Shown piece after piece: positions 35,156 to 44,152 of a DNA stretch of 61,265 nt (its first letter is position 1; each line of letters begins with the position of its first letter). Under the pieces are notes generated by a model. That model ran no database searches. It saw only the letters and a program-made list of their open reading frames with translations, and was not told the DNA's origin. The position numbers and the translations under genes were made by a program. The stretch is taken from contig JAQWYA010000033.1 of assembly GCA_029254215.1 (NCBI GenBank), positions 1 through 61,265 on the forward strand, in the 5' to 3' direction. Source of the DNA: Pseudorhodobacter sp. GTDB lineage: Bacteria > Pseudomonadota > Alphaproteobacteria > Rhodobacterales > Rhodobacteraceae.

Positions 35156-36748
35156 ATGCGCTACATTCCATTCTACATCGCCATCGCAATGATCCCGCTG
35201 GGGATTGCCCTGTTCTGGGCCTTCCCGCTTTTGGGTGCGGTCATTGCGCTGATCGGGGCGGGGCTGACGGCGGTCGGGGTCCATGACATTCGCCAAACCC
35301 GCCATGCCGTGACCCGCAATTACCCCATAACCGCTTGGATCCGCTTCCTTTTAGAGATGTTTCGCCCCGAAATCCGCCAGTACTTTCTGGAAAGCGAACA
35401 AGAAGAGACACCCTTTTCCCGCGAACAGCGCGCGCTCGTCTATCGCCGCTCTAAAGGGATAGAGGGGTTGCGCCCCTTTGGCACCCTGCGCGATGTGGAG
35501 GCGGTGGGGCATGAATGGATCAATCACTCCATGACCCCTCGCCATGTGGAAGACCGGAATTTTCGGGTGCAGATCGGCGGGAAAGACTGCACGCGGCCCT
35601 ATTCGGCCTCTGTGCTGAATATTTCGGGCATGTCTTACGGCGCGCTGTCGCCCACGGCGATCGAGGCGTTGAACCGCGGCGCCAAGCTGGGCGGGTTTGC
35701 CCATACCACGGGCGAAGGCTCGATCTCGCGGTTTCATCGGCGGGGGGGCGGCGATCTGGTCTGGCAGATCGGCAGCGGCTATTTCGGCTGCCGCGATGCA
35801 GAGGGCCGCTTCAGCGAAGACCGCTTTGCCGAAGCGGCGGCAGATGATCAGGTCAAGATGATCGAGATCAAGCTGAGCCAAGGCGCAAAGCCGGGCCATG
35901 GCGGCATCCTACCGGGGGCAAAGGTGACCGAGGCGATTGCCGAAGCGCGCGGCGTGAAGGTGGGGCAGGATTGCATCAGCCCCTCGTCGCATAGTGCCTT
36001 TTCAACCCCGTTGGAGCTGTGCAGCTTCATCGCCCGGCTGCGCGAGTTGTCGGGCGGCAAGCCTGTGGGGATCAAGCTTTGCATCGGCCACCCTTGGGAA
36101 TGGTTTGCCGTGGCCAAGGCGATGCAGGAATCAGGTCATCTGCCGGATTTCATCACCATTGACGGGGCCGAGGGCGGCACAGGCGCTGCCCCTGCCGAAT
36201 TCGCAGACCATTACGGCGCGCCGTTGCGCGAGGGTTTGATGCTGGTGCAGAACACTCTGGTCGGGCTGGGCCTGCGCAAGGACATCCGGCTGATCGTGTC
36301 GGGCAAGCTGATCTCGGCTTTCGACATTTGCCGGATGTTTGCCTTGGGGGCCGATGGCTGCAACATGGCGCGGGGCTTCATGTTCTCGATCGGCTGCATT
36401 CAGGCGACCGTCTGCCATTCGGGCAAATGCCCCACGGGGGTGACCACGCAGGATCCGGGGCGCTACAAGGCATTGGTTGTGGAAGACAAGGACAAGCGGG
36501 TCGCGCAATTTCATGCCAATACGATGCAGACCCTGAAAGAGGCGGTCGAAGCTTCGGGCCTGACGCATCCGCGTGATCTGCGGCCCGATCACCTGATGAT
36601 CCGCGTGAACAGCCGCGAAGTCCGGTCGGCGGCCAGCCAATACCCATGGCTGGCAACCGGGGCCTTGATGGGGGGCGAAGTGAACCACCCGGCCTTCGCG
36701 AAATACTGGGCCGGGGCGCAGGCTAGGGATTTTGCCTTCGCCGTTTAA
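35156..36748 (+). CDS. FMN-binding glutamate synthase family protein, membrane-anchored
   Basis: A 530-residue protein with two N-terminal TM segments (about 4-22 and 24-40) and then a complete glutamate-synthase central/FMN domain. The FMN region has GAEGGTGAAPAE. The [3Fe-4S] cysteines are kept in CIQATVCHSGKCPTGVTTQ (C-x5-C-x4-C). The glutaminase (GATase) and GXGXG domains of GltB are absent, so it cannot take ammonia from glutamine by itself. It stands alone between two terminators. Its physiological electron donor and substrate are unknown. Confidence 0.88.
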   Translation: MRYIPFYIAIAMIPLGIALFWAFPLLGAVIALIGAGLTAVGVHDIRQTRHAVTRNYPITAWIRFLLEMFRPEIRQYFLESEQEETPFSREQRALVYRRSKGIEGLRPFGTLRDVEAVGHEWINHSMTPRHVEDRNFRVQIGGKDCTRPYSASVLNISGMSYGALSPTAIEALNRGAKLGGFAHTTGEGSISRFHRRGGGDLVWQIGSGYFGCRDAEGRFSEDRFAEAAADDQVKMIEIKLSQGAKPGHGGILPGAKVTEAIAEARGVKVGQDCISPSSHSAFSTPLELCSFIARLRELSGGKPVGIKLCIGHPWEWFAVAKAMQESGHLPDFITIDGAEGGTGAAPAEFADHYGAPLREGLMLVQNTLVGLGLRKDIRLIVSGKLISAFDICRMFALGADGCNMARGFMFSIGCIQATVCHSGKCPTGVTTQDPGRYKALVVEDKDKRVAQFHANTMQTLKEAVEASGLTHPRDLRPDHLMIRVNSREVRSAASQYPWLATGALMGGEVNHPAFAKYWAGAQARDFAFAV

Positions 36749-36795
36749 CCCCCATAGGCGGTGGAGGCGCGGTGGCCCTTAAGGCCTCCCAAAAG

Positions 36796-36825
36796 AAAAA
36801 GGCCCTGCAATCGCAGGGCCTTTTT
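36796..36825. terminator. Bidirectional terminator
   Basis: AAAAA-GGCCCTGC-AATC-GCAGGGCC-TTTTT between the convergent flavoprotein and TRAP genes; it works in both directions. Confidence 0.9.
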
Positions 36826-36851
36826 GGGTTTCAGAATTTGCGTTTTGACGC

Positions 36852-39209
36852 TTAGCCAGCCAGCAGACGCGGGACGATCGTAACCACGCTGGGGAAGAGG
36901 TACAGCAGCAGCAGCGCCCCAACCTGGATCAGCACGAAGGGGATCACCCCGCGGTAAATATGGGCCGTTGTCACCTCTTTGGGCGCAACACCGCGCAGAT
37001 AGAACAGCGCAAAGCCGAAGGGCGGTGTAAGGAACGAGGTTTGCAGGTTCACCGTGATCATGATGGTTACCCAGCTTGGATCGAACGTGCCCCCATAGAT
37101 CACCGGGCCCACAATCGGCACCACGATGTAGATGATCTCCAGGAAGTCCAGCACGAAGCCTAGGATGAACAGAACCGCCATCACGATCAGGAAGACCGTC
37201 AGCTCATTGTCAAAGCTGCGCAGGAAGCTTTGGATGTAATGCTCCCCCCCGAAGGAAATCAGCACAAGGTTCAGGATCTGGCTGCCGATCAGGATCGAGA
37301 AGACCATCGACGTCACCTTGGTCGTCTCGCGCACCACCGGGGTCAGAACTTTGGCCCGGAACAGCACCCAGCAGGCATAAAGCAGGCCAAGCATAGCGAA
37401 GGAGTAGGTCGCTTGCGCAACGCCCCAGGCGATCCACTGTTCCGTGGTGGTGATCCCAACGCCAACCCGAAGGTCGAAGTTAATGCCGATCAGGATCATG
37501 ATGACGATGGAGAACGCCGACATCAGAATAATCCGGCCCGAGCGTTGCTCATCCCCAAGGCGGCGGTAAGCGGCCAGCAAGATCGCCCCACCAGCCCCAA
37601 GCCCTGCGGCAGGCGTCGGGTTGGTGATCCCGCCCAGAATGGAGCCAAGCACCGCAATGATCAGCACCAGCGGCGGGAATACCACGCGGATCAGTTCATT
37701 CCGGGCCAGCATCCCTGCCCCGTAATAGCAGCCGTAAATCGCCATCGCGAAGGGAATGGCCAGATAGACAAGCGTCGTTCCCGGAGAGGCATTCGGGGCG
37801 ATCAGCGCGATATCCACCAAAAGCCCAAGACCCACACCTGCCAGCCCGATCCAGATCGGACGGAAATCAGCCGAAGGCGCCACACCGCGCGCGGTGGTCA
37901 GGGTCAGGGCCAGCAGCAGCATGATCGTGGCAACGCCGGTTCCGATCGGCGCGCGCGAAGCGAGCTTTTCGGCGCGGGCCGCAACCAGTTCCTCTTCCGT
38001 CAGCGCGACCGAAGCTTCTACCCCGCCTGCCGCCGAAATCGCTTCTTGCTGGGCAACCGCACGATCCCATTTCTCTTGGCCGTGCAGTTCGATCATCGAG
38101 GCTTTGCACTGGTCGGAAACACGGGTCCGCAATTCTGCCGTCTGGCCCGCGTCCGAGAAACTATCGACCGTCAGATCCTGATTGCCGACCAGATTGACCT
38201 GCATCGCAAGGAACAGACCGCCGATCAGAGCCACCGGAATGCCGAGGAACCACAGGGTCGCCTCACGGCTGGTGATCACCTCGCCGCGCTTGCCGCCGTC
38301 AATCACCACAGCGGGTGCTTTGGACGGGTTGAACATCGCGAAACCGAACGCATAAGAGGCGTAAAGGACTGCCAGCATGATGCCCGGCAGGATCGCCGCC
38401 TGAAACAGCGTGCCAACCGACACCACGGCGGCCGAACCCAGATAGGTCAGCGCATCCGAACAGCCCGCAGCCTGCGCCCGGACTTCCTGACCAGCGGCGT
38501 AAAGATCGCCCGCCATGGTGCCCAACAAAACGATCACGATCGACGGCGGAATGATCTGCCCCAGCGTCCCCGAGGCCGCAATGACCCCAGTGGCAAGCTG
38601 CGGCGAATAGCCAGCACGCAGCATCGTCGGCAGGGACAAAAGCCCCATGGTTACAACCGTCGCCCCGACGATCCCGGTGGAGGCTGCCAGAAACGCGCCC
38701 ACAACCACAACCGCCACAGCCAGACCGCCCGGCAGCGGGCCAAACACCCGCGCCATCGTGGTCAAAAGATCATTCGCAATCCGCGACCGCTCCAGCGTGA
38801 TGCCCATCATGACGAACATCAGAACCGCCAGAAGCGTCTCGATGCTGGCCCCGGCGATCACCCGCTCGTTCATGCGGTTGACGATGAAGGACAGGTTGCG
38901 ATCCATCGCCACTTCCCAGCCCTGCGGGAACAGTGCTTGTGACACAAGCGGCAAGTCCGGATATCGGAAATGGGTGATTTCGATCTGCGACACACCCGCC
39001 GCAACAAGGGATCGGTACGCCTCGGAAGAGGTATCGACCGCCTGATGGATCAGGATGCCGGAACTGTCGAGTGCGGCGATAATGGCAAAGGCGATGATCC
39101 CCGCCCCGCCGATTGCGAAGGCCACGGGAAAGCCCGAGATGATGCCCCCGAAGAGGCACAGAAATACGATGATGAGGCCGACCTCAATCCCGTCAAGTCC
39201 AAACAACAT
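36852..39209 (-). CDS. dctM: TRAP transporter large permease (DctM), unusually long
   Basis: A 785-residue permease; the usual DctM is about 430. The core is recognisable from GIIAFAI and the ASGTLGQIIPPSIVIVLLG hairpin to the C-terminal FLTPPFGFALFYLRGV. Two insertions explain the extra length: about residues 47-118 after the first TM segments (HFRYPDLPLVS, NRMNERV), and a charged soluble stretch at about 341-422 followed by extra TM segments. Such long DctM forms occur with TakP-like systems in related bacteria as far as I recall. Last gene of dctP-dctQ-dctM; function is Na+-coupled uptake of an organic (probably keto or hydroxy) acid. Confidence 0.9.
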   Translation of the reverse strand: MLFGLDGIEVGLIIVFLCLFGGIISGFPVAFAIGGAGIIAFAIIAALDSSGILIHQAVDTSSEAYRSLVAAGVSQIEITHFRYPDLPLVSQALFPQGWEVAMDRNLSFIVNRMNERVIAGASIETLLAVLMFVMMGITLERSRIANDLLTTMARVFGPLPGGLAVAVVVVGAFLAASTGIVGATVVTMGLLSLPTMLRAGYSPQLATGVIAASGTLGQIIPPSIVIVLLGTMAGDLYAAGQEVRAQAAGCSDALTYLGSAAVVSVGTLFQAAILPGIMLAVLYASYAFGFAMFNPSKAPAVVIDGGKRGEVITSREATLWFLGIPVALIGGLFLAMQVNLVGNQDLTVDSFSDAGQTAELRTRVSDQCKASMIELHGQEKWDRAVAQQEAISAAGGVEASVALTEEELVAARAEKLASRAPIGTGVATIMLLLALTLTTARGVAPSADFRPIWIGLAGVGLGLLVDIALIAPNASPGTTLVYLAIPFAMAIYGCYYGAGMLARNELIRVVFPPLVLIIAVLGSILGGITNPTPAAGLGAGGAILLAAYRRLGDEQRSGRIILMSAFSIVIMILIGINFDLRVGVGITTTEQWIAWGVAQATYSFAMLGLLYACWVLFRAKVLTPVVRETTKVTSMVFSILIGSQILNLVLISFGGEHYIQSFLRSFDNELTVFLIVMAVLFILGFVLDFLEIIYIVVPIVGPVIYGGTFDPSWVTIMITVNLQTSFLTPPFGFALFYLRGVAPKEVTTAHIYRGVIPFVLIQVGALLLLYLFPSVVTIVPRLLAG

Positions 39210-39224
39210 GGTGCTTTCCGTTCT

Positions 39225-40172
39225 TTAATGTGTGCCGGTGGCGGAACTGTCCGTCAGCGTATCAAGGTCAAGATGCTTGCCCTCACTCTCTGGCCCCTCG
39301 ATGAATTCGAGGTAAGAGCGGTAGAAGAAGGCAACGGCATGGATGAACACCAGCGCAGTGAAGGCCAGCATGAGGAACTTGAACAGGTAATAGGCGTCAA
39401 ACCCGTTGGGCGAAAAGCCGATCGTCTCGACGTTCCATTTCATCACGTTGGATTTGCGCAAGATCATCTCAAGGCTGTCCGAGGCCGAAACTTTCGGCGT
39501 CACAAGGCTGCGCCACATGAAGTACCAGGCGAAAAGCCAGGTCAGAACAGCACCGGGGATCATGAAGATCAGCGCGCCGATCATATCGACCATCCGCTTC
39601 GCGCGATGCCCGATATTGGCGTAGATCAGGTCTACCCGCACATGGCCGCCCTGCACGAAAGTGTAGCTGACACAGAGGCAGACGATCATCGCGTTGTAGA
39701 GTTTCAACTCTTCCGACCACCAGCTCAGGTCATGGCTGACAAAGCTGAACCCTTCGGCGAACTTGTAGCCAAAGGGCGCGAAGGGGCCGAAATCAATGCT
39801 GGAAACGCGGAAGATCCGCTGCAAGAAGATGATGGCGATCTGTTGCAGCACCATCAAAAGCCCGATCCAGGCGACCGTGCGACCCAGCGTGTTGGCGAAC
39901 CATTCAAGCCCGCGGACAACGGCCCAGAGGATGCTGTTTCGCCAGATGCCAAAGGCGGTCAGGATCAACAACATCGCGAAGATGGCAAAGAAAAACTCGG
40001 ATGAGCCGCCGTAATAGATGAAGCGCCCAAGCGCCTGTTTTGCCTCCGGAGAGGAAAGCCCGCCCAACTCTCCGAGCCAAGCCAACCAAGAGCCGGGATG
40101 AAAGAGCGCGTAGAAGAAATCTACGAAGCCAAGACCGATATTCGTGAACAATGTGGCAATGCCGCTGAGCAT
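39225..40172 (-). CDS. dctQ: TRAP transporter small permease (DctQ)
   Basis: A 315-residue protein with about six TM segments, longer than the usual 160-200 residue four-TM DctQ. The conserved DctQ core is GGHVRVDLIYANIGHRAKR in the middle with flanking TM helices. The N-terminal 100 residues add two hydrophobic segments. It lies 15 bp before dctM and pairs with it to form the membrane complex. ATG 40172 has GGGGGAC upstream. Confidence 0.9.
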   Translation of the reverse strand: MLSGIATLFTNIGLGFVDFFYALFHPGSWLAWLGELGGLSSPEAKQALGRFIYYGGSSEFFFAIFAMLLILTAFGIWRNSILWAVVRGLEWFANTLGRTVAWIGLLMVLQQIAIIFLQRIFRVSSIDFGPFAPFGYKFAEGFSFVSHDLSWWSEELKLYNAMIVCLCVSYTFVQGGHVRVDLIYANIGHRAKRMVDMIGALIFMIPGAVLTWLFAWYFMWRSLVTPKVSASDSLEMILRKSNVMKWNVETIGFSPNGFDAYYLFKFLMLAFTALVFIHAVAFFYRSYLEFIEGPESEGKHLDLDTLTDSSATGTH

Positions 40173-40265
40173 CCCGTCCCCCCAAAAGATTTACTCCGCC
40201 GCACGGATGCGCGGAGGCACCCCCCCGGCGATAAACCGGGAGGGTGCAGTGACAGATCTTGCGGA

Positions 40266-41354
40266 TTACATGCCCTGCGTACGGGTACGCTGACGGGTAT
40301 AAGCGCCGTCCGACTTGTCGATCCAGGAGGCCGAGGACTTCATCGAAGCCGTGTAGCTGTCATAGACGCGCTTATACAGCTCGTCGCCCATGTTCTCGTC
40401 ATGGACTTCCTGGCTGGCTTTCGCGAAGGCATCCCAGACGCTGTCCGGGAATTCCAGCGTTTTCACGCCAGCGGCCTGCAGGCGGGTCAAGGCTGCCGAG
40501 TTGTTCGACAGGAACTGCGACAGGTTGTACTGGTGGTTCTCGCCAGCGCAGGTCTCAACGATCTTCTGCTGTGCGGGGGTCAGCGATTCAAACACTTCGC
40601 GGTTCATCGCCAAGGACAGACCTGCACCCGGCTCATGGAAGCCAGCGGTGTAGTAGAACTTGGTGATTTCCTGGAAGCCGGCCTTTTCATCCGCCCAGGG
40701 GCCGATCCACTCAGTGCCGTCGATCGCGCCGGAAGCCAGCGCCTGATACACTTCGCCGCCCGGCAGGTTCTGCACGGAAGCGCCCAGCTTGCCGAGCGCC
40801 TTGCCGCCGAGGCCGGGCATACGGAACTTCAGACCGTTGAAGTCGTCAGCCGAGGTGATTTCCTTGCGGAACCAGCCACCAGCCTGTGCGCCGGTGTTGC
40901 CGCCGAGGAAGGACTTCAGACCAAAGATCTGACCCAGCTCGTCATGGAAAGCCGCGCCGCCGTCATGGTAGTACCAGTTCACCAGTTCCTGAGCCGTCAT
41001 GCCCATCGGAACGCAGGTAAAGAAAGCGTAGGACGGGTGCTGACCCACGAAGTAATAATCAGCGCCGTGATACATGTCAGCCTGACCCGAGGTCACGGCG
41101 TCAAAGACTTCGAACGCGCCGACGAGTTCGCCTGCAGCTTTCAGATCAACGGTCAGCTGACCATCGGTCATCGCGGTGATCATGTCTGCGTTGCGCTGAG
41201 CGGCGTCATGCACACCGGCCAGACCACGGCCCCAGGTCGTGACCAGCGTCAGGGTGCGGTTGCCCTGCGCATACATCGGTGCTGCCAGCGTTGACGCTGC
41301 GGCAGCAGTTGCACCACCAACGGCGGCTTTCGTCAAAAAGGAACGACGATCCAT
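40266..41354 (-). CDS. TRAP periplasmic solute-binding protein, TakP-like
   Basis: A 362-residue secreted binding protein. MDRRSFLTKAAVGGATAAAA is a Tat-type signal. Downstream, GGNTGAQAGGWFRKE, GGEVYQALASGAIDGTEW and the helical hinge match the TakP family (alpha-keto acids in R. sphaeroides) and related lactate/mannitol-type binders. The Gln and Trp residues in that GGNTGxQxGGWF motif contribute to the ligand site in TakP. First gene of the TRAP operon, with GGGAGGAAA before the start. A keto or hydroxy acid is the most likely ligand. Confidence 0.92.
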   Translation of the reverse strand: MDRRSFLTKAAVGGATAAAASTLAAPMYAQGNRTLTLVTTWGRGLAGVHDAAQRNADMITAMTDGQLTVDLKAAGELVGAFEVFDAVTSGQADMYHGADYYFVGQHPSYAFFTCVPMGMTAQELVNWYYHDGGAAFHDELGQIFGLKSFLGGNTGAQAGGWFRKEITSADDFNGLKFRMPGLGGKALGKLGASVQNLPGGEVYQALASGAIDGTEWIGPWADEKAGFQEITKFYYTAGFHEPGAGLSLAMNREVFESLTPAQQKIVETCAGENHQYNLSQFLSNNSAALTRLQAAGVKTLEFPDSVWDAFAKASQEVHDENMGDELYKRVYDSYTASMKSSASWIDKSDGAYTRQRTRTQGM

Positions 41355-41435
41355 TTAGTTTCCTCCCAATGAGCCAGCCTTTGTGGCTGACGTTATCGTG
41401 ATCGGACCATAACGCGAGGCGCCTGTCTGTAAATA

Positions 41436-41460
41436 CCTAGTACTGCGTAGACCTCGTAGT
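41436..41460. promoter_or_regulatory. Periodic CNTAG repeats in the TRAP/two-component divergent region
   Basis: CCTAG, CGTAG and CGTAG occur at 41436, 41446 and 41455 (9-10 bp apart) within a 234-bp spacer that otherwise holds only promoters. NarL/FixJ-type regulators bind short repeated or inverted heptamers, and the RR encoded 1.5 kb away is of that class, so this is a plausible binding site. The spacer from 41355 to 41588 shows no gene. Confidence 0.4.
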
Positions 41461-41588
41461 TTTGCAGAACCGGTTTTGGGATTTTGGGAAGGCAGGGTTG
41501 AATTTTACGGTGTTTATTGGCGCATGTCGCGGGTGATTGACGCAAAGCGCCCCGCACCGCATTCTGCGATTCGAACCGGGGGAGGCCC

Positions 41589-43004
41589 ATGACAAGCCAA
41601 CAGGTCCAGCCGCCACGCTGGAAACTCAGCTACGGGCAAAAGGTGTTTTTGCTGGCGACAGTGCCTTTGGTGCTGGCGATGCTGACGCTTGGGATCCTTG
41701 TCGGACGCGAGGCGCGCGAGATGTCGGAACGGGAGATCGCCGGGCTGGAAAGCCAGATGATCGCCGCCAAAAAAGCCGAATTGCGCAACTACCTCTCGAT
41801 TGCCCGCACCGCCTTTGGCCCGATCTATGGCAATGCCCTGCCCGATGACGAAGAGGCAAAGACCGAAGTGTTGCAGATCCTCGCGGCCATGACCTATGGC
41901 AATGAAGGGTTTTTCTTCGTCTATGACTATGAGGGCACGAACCTTGTCTCTCCGCGCCAGACATGGCTGATTGAACGCAACTGGAAAGGCTTGAAGGATG
42001 CCGAGGGCACGCCCGTCGTTGGCAAGCTGATCGAACTGGCCCGGCAAGGGGCGGGGTATCACAGCTATATCTGGCCCAAACCCAGCACGGGCGAAGAGGC
42101 CACGATGGTGTCTTATGTCGTCGGCCTGCAGGATTGGCGCTGGGCGATTGGTACCGGGATTTTCATTGACGATGTGCTGGAATCGGTCGCCGCCGCGCGG
42201 GCCGAGACAGAGGCGCGGGTTCGGCGTACCTTCCTTTATATTGGCGGCATCACCTTTGCCTCGGTTCTGGCGGTGTTTTTGTCGGGGATCGTCTTGAACC
42301 TGCGTGAGCGCAGATTGGCGGAAGACAAACTGAAACGCCTCACACAGCGGGTTTTCGACACACAGGAAGAAGAGCGCGGCCGCGTGGCGCGCGAATTGCA
42401 TGACAGTATCAGCCAGATCCTTGTGGGCGTGCGCTATACGCTGGAACTGGCGCGCAGACGGCAGGCCACGGGCGATTTGCGGGCGGGCGACAGCCTCAAT
42501 TCCGGGATCGACCATTTGAACGGGGCCATTCAAGAGGTCCGGCGGATTAGCCGTGATTTGCGCCCCGGCGTGCTGGACGATCTGGGCCTTGGCCCTGCCC
42601 TGCAATCGCTGGCCGAAGAATTCGGAAAGCGGACCGGCATCGAAGTGGAGTTTGAAACCGTGGTGTTCCGCAATCGGCTTGATCAGGACGCCAAGATCGC
42701 CCTCTACCGGATCGCTCAGGAAGCGCTGACCAATATCGAACGCCATTCAGAGGCCTCCAAGGTCACGCTTCTGGTGCGCGGAACCAAATCGGGGGCGATC
42801 CTGCGCATTCAGGACAACGGGCGCGGAATGCAGGCCGGCCCGCGTGAAACCCCCGGCCTTGGATTGCGCAACATGGCCGAGCGGATGGAGCGGCTTGACG
42901 GCACTCTGCGGATCCTGTCTTCCAAGACCGGCACTGTGATCGAGGCGCAGGTGCCCCTGTCGCATATGCTCCCCCCCGCCGGGCGCAGCAAGGAGACCGC
43001 ATGA
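41589..43004 (+). CDS. Sensor histidine kinase with periplasmic Cache domain (NarL-system type)
   Basis: A 471-residue membrane kinase. TM1 lies near residues 18-38, then a single Cache domain in the periplasm (FFVYDYEGTNLVSPR, GYHSYIWPKP, WRWAIGTGIFIDDVL), TM2 near 212-238, a HisKA_3 dimerisation helix with the phospho-His in ARELHDSISQ, and an HATPase domain with N-box QEALTNIERHS and DNGRGM. Cache domains bind small carboxylates and amino acids. ATG 41589 has GGGGGAGG. It overlaps the RR gene by ATGA and is divergent from the TRAP genes, suggesting that it senses the TRAP substrate. Confidence 0.92.
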   Translation: MTSQQVQPPRWKLSYGQKVFLLATVPLVLAMLTLGILVGREAREMSEREIAGLESQMIAAKKAELRNYLSIARTAFGPIYGNALPDDEEAKTEVLQILAAMTYGNEGFFFVYDYEGTNLVSPRQTWLIERNWKGLKDAEGTPVVGKLIELARQGAGYHSYIWPKPSTGEEATMVSYVVGLQDWRWAIGTGIFIDDVLESVAAARAETEARVRRTFLYIGGITFASVLAVFLSGIVLNLRERRLAEDKLKRLTQRVFDTQEEERGRVARELHDSISQILVGVRYTLELARRRQATGDLRAGDSLNSGIDHLNGAIQEVRRISRDLRPGVLDDLGLGPALQSLAEEFGKRTGIEVEFETVVFRNRLDQDAKIALYRIAQEALTNIERHSEASKVTLLVRGTKSGAILRIQDNGRGMQAGPRETPGLGLRNMAERMERLDGTLRILSSKTGTVIEAQVPLSHMLPPAGRSKETA

Positions 43005-43669
43005 CCCTTTCCCCTCCGACCCAACAGGCGCCAGAGGCGCGCATCCGGGTGCTGATCGTCGACGATCACCCGATGGTCGCCCAAGGGATCAGTGCCATTC
43101 TGGAAACCTATGACGATATTCAGGTTGTGGGCTGTCTTTCCAACGGGCGCGAGGCGATTGACCGCGTGGCCGAATTCGACCCGGATGTGCTGCTGCTGGA
43201 TCTGAACATGCCGCAGGTCAACGGGCTGGCCGCGACCGAGATCATTCTGGAAAAGCGCCCCGATACGCGCATTCTGATCCTGTCGATGCATGACAGTCCC
43301 GAATATATCAACACGGCCCTGAACCATGGCGCGATGGGCTATCTGCTCAAGGACGTTCCCACCGAAGAGATCAAGCTGGCCATCGACAAGGTGATGCAGG
43401 GCGCACAATATCTTTGCGCGGGCGCGGTCGGAGCGTTGCGCCCGGCGGGAGGCAATGCCCGCGAATCCCTCACCAGCCGCGAACAGACGATCCTTTTGGA
43501 ACTCGCGCAGGGCAAGTCGAACAAGGACGTGGCGCTGGCGCTGGATATCTCGGTGCGCACGGTGGAAACCCACCGCAAGAACATCAAGCGCAAGCTGGGC
43601 ATCAGCTCCACCGCCGGGCTGACGCGCTATGCGCTGGAACATGGCGTCTTGCAGGGCACCGGCAACTGA
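43001..43669 (+). CDS. NarL/LuxR-family response regulator
   Basis: A 222-residue regulator. The receiver domain has acidic pair VDDHP, phospho-Asp in LLLDLNMPQVNG and conserved Lys in LLKDVP. The C-terminal LuxR-type HTH is LTSREQTILLELAQGKSNKDV...TVETHRKNIKRKL. It is coupled to the kinase gene by an ATGA overlap and is its obvious partner. The likely target is the divergent TRAP promoter, by context. Confidence 0.94.
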   Translation: MTLSPPTQQAPEARIRVLIVDDHPMVAQGISAILETYDDIQVVGCLSNGREAIDRVAEFDPDVLLLDLNMPQVNGLAATEIILEKRPDTRILILSMHDSPEYINTALNHGAMGYLLKDVPTEEIKLAIDKVMQGAQYLCAGAVGALRPAGGNARESLTSREQTILLELAQGKSNKDVALALDISVRTVETHRKNIKRKLGISSTAGLTRYALEHGVLQGTGN

Positions 43670-43684
43670 CGAAAGGGGACCCGA

Positions 43685-44071
43685 GTGTTCAGCTATATCT
43701 GTGTCGGCAGCAATGACCTGCCCCGCTCAGTTGCCTTTTACGATGCGGTCATGGCGGTGCTTGGCCATCCGCGGATCGACTATACCGAAGGCGAAAGCGC
43801 GACCTGGGGTAAGGACGAACCCGGCCCGCATTTATGGGTCTGCCTGCCTTTTGACAACAGGCCCGCGACGGCGGGAAATGGGTCGATGTTCACGCTGTCA
43901 GCCGCAACCCGAGCCGAGGTCGCGGCGGTTCATGCCGCAGCCCTTGCACAGGGGGGAAGCTGCGAAGGCCCACCCGGCCTGCGCCCGCAATACGGCCCGC
44001 ATTTCTACACCGCTTATATGCGGGACCCGGATGGCAACAAGTTCAATGCGGTCTGTTACGCCCCCGCCTGA
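43685..44071 (+). CDS. VOC family protein (glyoxalase/bleomycin-resistance fold)
   Basis: A 128-residue protein starting at GTG 43685, 15 bp after the RR. It begins MFSYICVGSNDLPRSVAFYDAV, the typical first beta-alpha unit of VOC proteins, and ends with RDPDGNKFNAVCY, where the metal-ligand Glu of glyoxalases is replaced by a lysine/asparagine context. Probably a metal-dependent enzyme or binding protein of unknown substrate. It may be co-transcribed with the two-component genes and is followed by a terminator. Confidence 0.82.
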   Translation: MFSYICVGSNDLPRSVAFYDAVMAVLGHPRIDYTEGESATWGKDEPGPHLWVCLPFDNRPATAGNGSMFTLSAATRAEVAAVHAAALAQGGSCEGPPGLRPQYGPHFYTAYMRDPDGNKFNAVCYAPA

Positions 44072-44106
44072 GTTCTGGAACACCTGAACTACAAAGCCCA
44101 AACGCA

Positions 44107-44134
44107 AAAGGCCCCCGGATGATCGGGGGCCTTT
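44107..44134. terminator. Bidirectional terminator between the VOC gene and phoX
   Basis: AAAGGCCCCCG-GATGAT-CGGGGGCCTTT, with A and T runs on both sides, between convergent genes. Confidence 0.85.
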
Positions 44135-44152
44135 CGTCAGCCTATCGTGCCC

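Noticed and set aside
37230-38942. 570-codon plus-strand ORF over dctM
   Set aside because: Antisense to TM-rich coding sequence, which produces charged shadow proteins.
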